Source: Nocardia ignorata NBRC 108230
GTDB lineage: Bacteria > Actinomycetota > Actinomycetes > Mycobacteriales > Mycobacteriaceae
NCBI RefSeq assembly: GCF_001612905.1
Contig: NZ_BDBI01000019.1
Location: forward strand, 1-54,263
DNA length: 54,263 nt
Direction: 5' to 3'
Position 1 is the first letter of the stretch, and the number at the start of each line of letters is the position of its first letter. The translations under genes were made by a program, and so were the position numbers. Of this stretch, positions 50,314 through 54,263 are shown one piece after another. Below the pieces are notes generated by a model. It did not search any database. It was not told the origin of the DNA and worked only from the letters and a program-made list of their open reading frames with translations.

Positions 50314-51888
50314 ATGACGACCGCCCCTGAATTGACCGCCGAACCGACCGCGCTGCCGAAAACGCTGGTCAAGCCTCTGTTCGACCGGGCCGTCGCCGGT
50401 GGCGCACCGTCGGTCGAGGTCTTCGCTCCCGCCACCGGCCACAAGATCGGTGACCTGCCCCAGTCCTCGGTCGCCGATATCGACCGCGCGTTCGCCGTCG
50501 CCCGGCACGCGCAGCGCGACTGGGCCAAGGTGCCGGTCAAGCAGCGCGTCGAGATCATCCGCCGCTTCCACGACATCGTGCTCGCCGAGCAGGAGACCGT
50601 GCTGGACATCGTCCAGACCGAGACGGGCAAGTCGCGCCCGCACGCCTTCGACGAGGTCGCCGACGTCGCGCTGAACTCGCGCTACTACGCCGCCGTCGCT
50701 CCCAAACTGCTGGCCGACCGCAAGCCGCGCGGTGTGCTCCCGGTGCTCACCGCCGTCGATGTGCACAACCGGCCCAAGGGCGTCGTCGCGGTGATCTCGC
50801 CGTGGAACTACCCCCTCGCCCTGTCTGCCTCCGACGCCCTGCCCGCCCTGATCGCGGGCAATGCCGTGATCGCGCGCCCCGACAACCAGACCGCGCTGTC
50901 GGCCCTGTGGGCCATCGACGCCGCCGAGCGCGCGGGTCTGCCCCGTGGGCTGTGGCAGGCGGTGCTCGGTCGCGGCCGCGAGATCGGCGGCGACGTGATC
51001 GCCCGCGCCGACTACGTCGACTACACCGGGTCCAGCGCCACCGGCCGCACCATCGCCCAGCAGGCGGGTGAACGCCTGATCGGCTACTCGCTCGAGCTCG
51101 GCGGCAAGAACCCGCTGCTCGTGCTCGCCGACGCCGACGTGTCCAAGGCCGCGAAAGTGGCTGTGCGCGCGTGCTTCTCCTCGGCCGGCCAGCTGTGCGA
51201 ATCGATGGAACGCATCTACGTCGACGCCTCGGTCTACGACCAATTCGTCGCCGAATTCGTCGGCAACGTCAAGAACATGTCGCTCGGTGGTGAACTCGAC
51301 TACAGCCGCGACATGGGTTCGCTGACCTTCCAGCGCCAGCTCGACACCGTTACCGCCCACGTGGACGACGCGGTCGCCAAGGGCGCCAAAGTGCTCGCCG
51401 GTGGCCGTCCCCGTCCCGACCTCGGCCCCTACTTCTACGAGCCGACCGTGCTGGTGGACGTGGCTCCCGGCATGACGGTCTACCGCGAGGAGACCTTCGG
51501 CCCGGTCGTCTCGGTCTACAAGGTGGACTCCGACGAAGACGCCGTCGAGGCGGCCAACGACACCGCCTACGGCCTCAACGCCAGCGTGTGGAGCCGCGAC
51601 GTGGACCGGGCCCGCGAGGTCGCGGCACGGATCAACGCCGGATCGGTGAACGTCAACGACGGCTTCGCCGCCGCCTGGGGCAGCATCGACGCACCCTCGG
51701 GTGGTCTCGGGATCTCGGGTCAGGGCCGTCGCCACGGCCCCGAGGGCCTGCTGAAGTACGTCGACACCCAGACCGTCGCGGTGCAGCGCGTGCTGCCGAT
51801 CGGGCCGCTGCCCGGTATGTCCGAGCAGCTGTGGGCCAAGACGATGACGCTGGTTCTCGGTGCCATGAAGACGCTGCGCCAGAAGTAG
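50314..51888 (+). CDS. Aldehyde dehydrogenase, succinate-semialdehyde type
   Basis: 524-aa NAD(P)-dependent aldehyde dehydrogenase. Cofactor region VAVISPWNYPLALSASDALP, TGSSATGR, general base Glu261 in LELGGKNPLL, and catalytic Cys295 in SSAGQLCESMERIYV. EETFGPVVSVY is also typical. The order of motifs resembles GabD2-type succinate-semialdehyde dehydrogenases; the true substrate may be another aldehyde. AGGAGAAGG lies upstream of the ATG. Followed after 30 bp by an SDR gene. Confidence 0.92.
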   Translation: MTTAPELTAEPTALPKTLVKPLFDRAVAGGAPSVEVFAPATGHKIGDLPQSSVADIDRAFAVARHAQRDWAKVPVKQRVEIIRRFHDIVLAEQETVLDIVQTETGKSRPHAFDEVADVALNSRYYAAVAPKLLADRKPRGVLPVLTAVDVHNRPKGVVAVISPWNYPLALSASDALPALIAGNAVIARPDNQTALSALWAIDAAERAGLPRGLWQAVLGRGREIGGDVIARADYVDYTGSSATGRTIAQQAGERLIGYSLELGGKNPLLVLADADVSKAAKVAVRACFSSAGQLCESMERIYVDASVYDQFVAEFVGNVKNMSLGGELDYSRDMGSLTFQRQLDTVTAHVDDAVAKGAKVLAGGRPRPDLGPYFYEPTVLVDVAPGMTVYREETFGPVVSVYKVDSDEDAVEAANDTAYGLNASVWSRDVDRAREVAARINAGSVNVNDGFAAAWGSIDAPSGGLGISGQGRRHGPEGLLKYVDTQTVAVQRVLPIGPLPGMSEQLWAKTMTLVLGAMKTLRQK

Positions 51889-51918
51889 CGCGCACGAACG
51901 AGCAGGGGTAGGTAGCAC

Positions 51919-52746
51919 ATGAAGATGGAATCGGTCGCGGGCAAGCGGGTGCTGGTCACCGGCGCCGCCATGGGTCTTGGCAAGCTGTTCGCCGAGCACG
52001 CGGTGCGTGAGGGCGCCGACGCGGTGGTGCTGTGGGACATCAACGAGATCGCCTTGCGCGAGACCGCCGCACAGCTGTCCGCGCAGGGCGGCAAGGTGCA
52101 TCAGTACGTGGTCGACGTGTCGTCGCAGGACTCCATCCGCGAGAACGCCGAGGCGGTCCGCAAGGAGATCGGCGGCATCGACATCCTGGTCAACAATGCC
52201 GGGATCGTGCGCGGCAACACCTACTTCTGGGAGACCGAGAACCGCGCCGACATCGACAAGACCATGGCGATCAACTCGCTGGCCCCGATGTATGTCACCC
52301 TCGAGTTCCTGCCCGGCATGGTGGCCGGTGCCGGTCAGGCGCGCATCCTCAACATCGCGTCCTCGGCCGGTCTGGTCGCCAATCCGCGCATGGCGGTGTA
52401 CGCGGCGTCGAAGTGGGCGGCGCTGGGCTGGTCGGATTCGGTGCGGCTCGAGCTCGAGCAGGCCGGACACGACCACGTGAAGGTGACCACGGTCTGTCCC
52501 ACCTACATCAACACCGGCATGTTCGACGGCGCCAAGGGAATCCTGTTCACCCCCATGCTCGAGCAGAACGACGTCGTCGACACCTCCTGGCGGGAGATGA
52601 AGAACGGCGGCGCCCTGGTGGTGCTGCCGTGGACCTCGCGGATGAACCGCGCGCTCACCGGCCTGCTGCCGATCAAGATCCGCGATCTGTACCTCAACGC
52701 GGTCGGTGTGTACCACTCGATGGATCAGTTCACCGGGCGCAAGTAG
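51919..52746 (+). CDS. Short-chain dehydrogenase/reductase
   Basis: 275-aa classical SDR. Cofactor motif TGAAMGLG at 14-21, NNAG at 92-95, catalytic Ser148/149 (IASSAGLV), Tyr161 and Lys165 (YAASK). The C-terminal 60 residues include TSWREMKNGGALVVLPWTSR and resemble the lipid-droplet-type 17-beta-HSD/retinol SDRs. An alcohol-to-aldehyde or keto reaction feeding the neighbouring aldehyde dehydrogenase is likely. Start ATG 51919; 51925 is close by. Confidence 0.92.
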   Translation: MKMESVAGKRVLVTGAAMGLGKLFAEHAVREGADAVVLWDINEIALRETAAQLSAQGGKVHQYVVDVSSQDSIRENAEAVRKEIGGIDILVNNAGIVRGNTYFWETENRADIDKTMAINSLAPMYVTLEFLPGMVAGAGQARILNIASSAGLVANPRMAVYAASKWAALGWSDSVRLELEQAGHDHVKVTTVCPTYINTGMFDGAKGILFTPMLEQNDVVDTSWREMKNGGALVVLPWTSRMNRALTGLLPIKIRDLYLNAVGVYHSMDQFTGRK

Positions 52747-52800
52747 CCGTCGCGATGCCCTCGTCGGCCTGATGGTCGGCGGGGGCATCGTTGTGTCTGC

Positions 52801-53598
52801 TCAATCCCGACGGGTGCCGATCACCACGGTGGCGTAGTACTCCTCGGAATGCTCGACCCGGGGTGCCAGTCCGTGCTCGCGCAGCACGGTCAGCGCCGAA
52901 TCCACCTGCCCCGTCCCGGTTTCCACGTAGACGGAGCCGCCCGGCGCCAGCCACTCCGCCGCCCCCTCGGCGACCCGGCGGAATATCGAGAGGCCGTCGT
53001 CGCCACCGTCCAGGGCGACGAGTGGTTCGTGCTCGCGCGCCTCGGGCGGCAGATCGGCGATGTGGGCGCTCGGCACATACGGGGTGTTCGCGAGGAGTAC
53101 ATCGACGTGCCCGCGCAACTCGGTGGGGAGCGCGTCGAAGAGGTCACCCTCGTAGACGGGTGCGTCCAGCGCAGCCAGATTCTCGCGCGCACACGCCACC
53201 GCCACCGGATCGATATCCGCGGCGACCAACTCGACCGAACATCCACGCCCGGTCAGTTCCGTGGCGGCCGTGAGCCCGAGTGCCCCACAACCACAACACA
53301 AATCGACGATACGAACCCACTCCGCCGTCACCTCCCGCAGCGCCTGCTCGACCAGAAACGCCGTCCGCTGACGCGGCACGAACACCCCCGCCCGCACCCC
53401 GACCCGCACCCCACGAAACTCCACCCAGCCCAACAGATATTCGAGCGGCACCCCCGAAACCCGCTGCGCCACAAGCGCATCCAGCCGCGCTGAATCAGCA
53501 CCCGCCGCCTCGATCAGCAACGCGCCCTCGTCTTCGGCGAAAACACACCCCGCCCGCCGCAAAGCGGCAACCACATCGACAGACCCGGTACTACCCAT
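52801..53598 (-). CDS. PrmC/HemK-like protein N5-glutamine methyltransferase
   Basis: 265-aa SAM-dependent methyltransferase. The SAM motif is VDLCCGCGALGLTAATEL, and the HemK NPPY motif is present as NTPYVPS. The N-terminal part (LLGWVEFRGVRVGVRAGVFV) is the PrmC-like substrate domain. It is a paralogue type distinct from canonical PrmC, with Thr in place of the first Pro of NPPY. The ATG at 53598 is used instead of the 53643 extension because it fits family length. Confidence 0.85.
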   Translation of the reverse strand: MGSTGSVDVVAALRRAGCVFAEDEGALLIEAAGADSARLDALVAQRVSGVPLEYLLGWVEFRGVRVGVRAGVFVPRQRTAFLVEQALREVTAEWVRIVDLCCGCGALGLTAATELTGRGCSVELVAADIDPVAVACARENLAALDAPVYEGDLFDALPTELRGHVDVLLANTPYVPSAHIADLPPEAREHEPLVALDGGDDGLSIFRRVAEGAAEWLAPGGSVYVETGTGQVDSALTVLREHGLAPRVEHSEEYYATVVIGTRRD

Positions 53599-53737
53599 CC
53601 GCCGATTGTGCCCGCCCCAACAACCAGCTGCGAATCCCCCCAATCCGCCATGTCAGCATTCCCGGTCACACGGCACTGCTCGAGTGCGCCACCTACCGCA
53701 AAACCCCGAGGTGGTTCCGTACGCCTAAATCAGCCTG

Positions 53738-54263
53738 TCAGCGCGAACTGTCGAGCTCGAACGTCCGCGTCGCGTCGAGATAGATCCCCCGCTGAGCACC
53801 ACGATCAGGCGGCGGCAGCTGCGAGACCAACTGCTCCAACGACGTCATAGCGCCCACCACATTCGTCCCCGCGACAATGAAATCCGCAACGGCACGCCGG
53901 ATATGGTTGGGAGAGGTCACCACCACCGCACTGTTCGCGCCGAGATCGCGCAGCAGCTTCGTGCTGAACAGTGCGTTCTGCACCGTCGACCCGGCCCGGT
54001 CCTCGACATGGATCCGATCGGCGGGCAACCCGCGCCCGATCAACCACCGCCGCATCGCCTCGGCCTCGGAGATCCCGTTCTGCGGGTTGCCGCCGGTGAC
54101 CACGACCGGCGAGAACGGCGCCGCGATGGCCTGCAACCAGGCGGCCGTGAGCCGGTTCTCCAGTTCCGGGCGCAACGCACCGTCGGGCAGCAGACCGTAC
54201 CCGAGTGCAACGATGCCGGTCTGGGGTCCGATGAGGGAGGGGAGCGGATTGGGCAGCGTCGAC
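53738..54263 (-). CDS. YdcF-family (DUF218) protein, 5' end outside window
   Basis: The frame is open to the end of the window, so the N-terminus is missing; 174 codons are visible. The DUF218/YdcF core is clear: TGIVALGYGLLPDGALRPEL, then PVVVTGGNPQNGISEAEAM, RIHVEDRAGSTVQNALFS and SAVVVTSPNHIRRA. YdcF-like proteins are often membrane-anchored or secreted and act in envelope metabolism; the precise reaction is not known. The acidic C-terminus ends FELDSSR. Confidence 0.85.
   Translation of the reverse strand, partial: STLPNPLPSLIGPQTGIVALGYGLLPDGALRPELENRLTAAWLQAIAAPFSPVVVTGGNPQNGISEAEAMRRWLIGRGLPADRIHVEDRAGSTVQNALFSTKLLRDLGANSAVVVTSPNHIRRAVADFIVAGTNVVGAMTSLEQLVSQLPPPDRGAQRGIYLDATRTFELDSSR

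Noticed and set aside
50170..52788. Extension of the TetR frame far upstream on the minus strand
   Set aside because: It runs antisense to the aldehyde dehydrogenase and SDR genes; the TetR domain begins at the ATG 50169 with a good ribosome site.
1..54263. CRISPR arrays, tRNA/rRNA genes, insertion sequences and attachment sites
   Set aside because: None seen by eye: no regularly spaced repeats, no cloverleaf with CCA-type end, no transposase or integrase frame.

Overview
The window looks like a chromosome segment of a mycolic-acid-containing actinobacterium of the Nocardiaceae, most likely Nocardia or a close relative. The DNA is very GC-rich and GTG starts are frequent. Diagnostic genes include an antigen-85-type mycolyltransferase, a WS/DGAT acyltransferase, IdeR boxes, EspC-like and YbaB-like type VII-associated genes, NDH-2 and a mycothiol-type maleylpyruvate isomerase domain protein. 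I see no tRNA, rRNA, transposase, phage gene or CRISPR array.

The backbone has the gene order of the M. tuberculosis segment Rv1845c-Rv1854c (blaR, blaI, thioesterase, ureA, ureB, ureC, ureF, ureG, ureD, ndh), broken by two accessory blocks. 1-2976: RhlE-like helicase (partial) and the M56 protease/BlaI pair with its operator. 2997-14372 (block 1): ferric-siderophore ABC transporter with an IdeR box and a divergent unknown gene; amino-acid permease with a coupled 51-aa ORF; WS/DGAT and mycolyltransferase; two tandem pairs of 37/38-aa peptides; a MerR/MDMPI divergent pair; an L,D-transpeptidase. 14553-17733: IdeR-box micro-ORF plus thioesterase, then ureABC behind a candidate GlnR box. 17848-28829 (block 2): type VII-associated trio, O-methyltransferase, HxlR/aminotransferase pair, P450 and MDR reductase, DUF418 membrane protein, TetR/MFS pair. 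29084-33752: ureFGD as a separate unit, a secreted protein and ndh.

33813-44143 holds a beta-lactamase-like hydrolase, a small gene and a recC-recB-recD operon. Its three genes are stitched together by two micro-ORFs that overlap their neighbours by four bases at both ends. 44226-48338 is a response regulator, histidine kinase and DUF4173 membrane protein operon. It is divergent from an EamA transporter that has a possible leader peptide and attenuator. 49489-52746 is a TetR-controlled aldehyde dehydrogenase/SDR operon. The window ends with a PrmC-like methyltransferase and a truncated YdcF-family gene.

The most unusual item is the cluster of four tiny acidic peptides (10811-11940). The two copies differ almost only at synonymous positions and share a promoter-like motif. 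They lie upstream of a secreted mycolyltransferase, which invites comparison with the O-mycoloylated PorA/PorH pore peptides of Corynebacterium.
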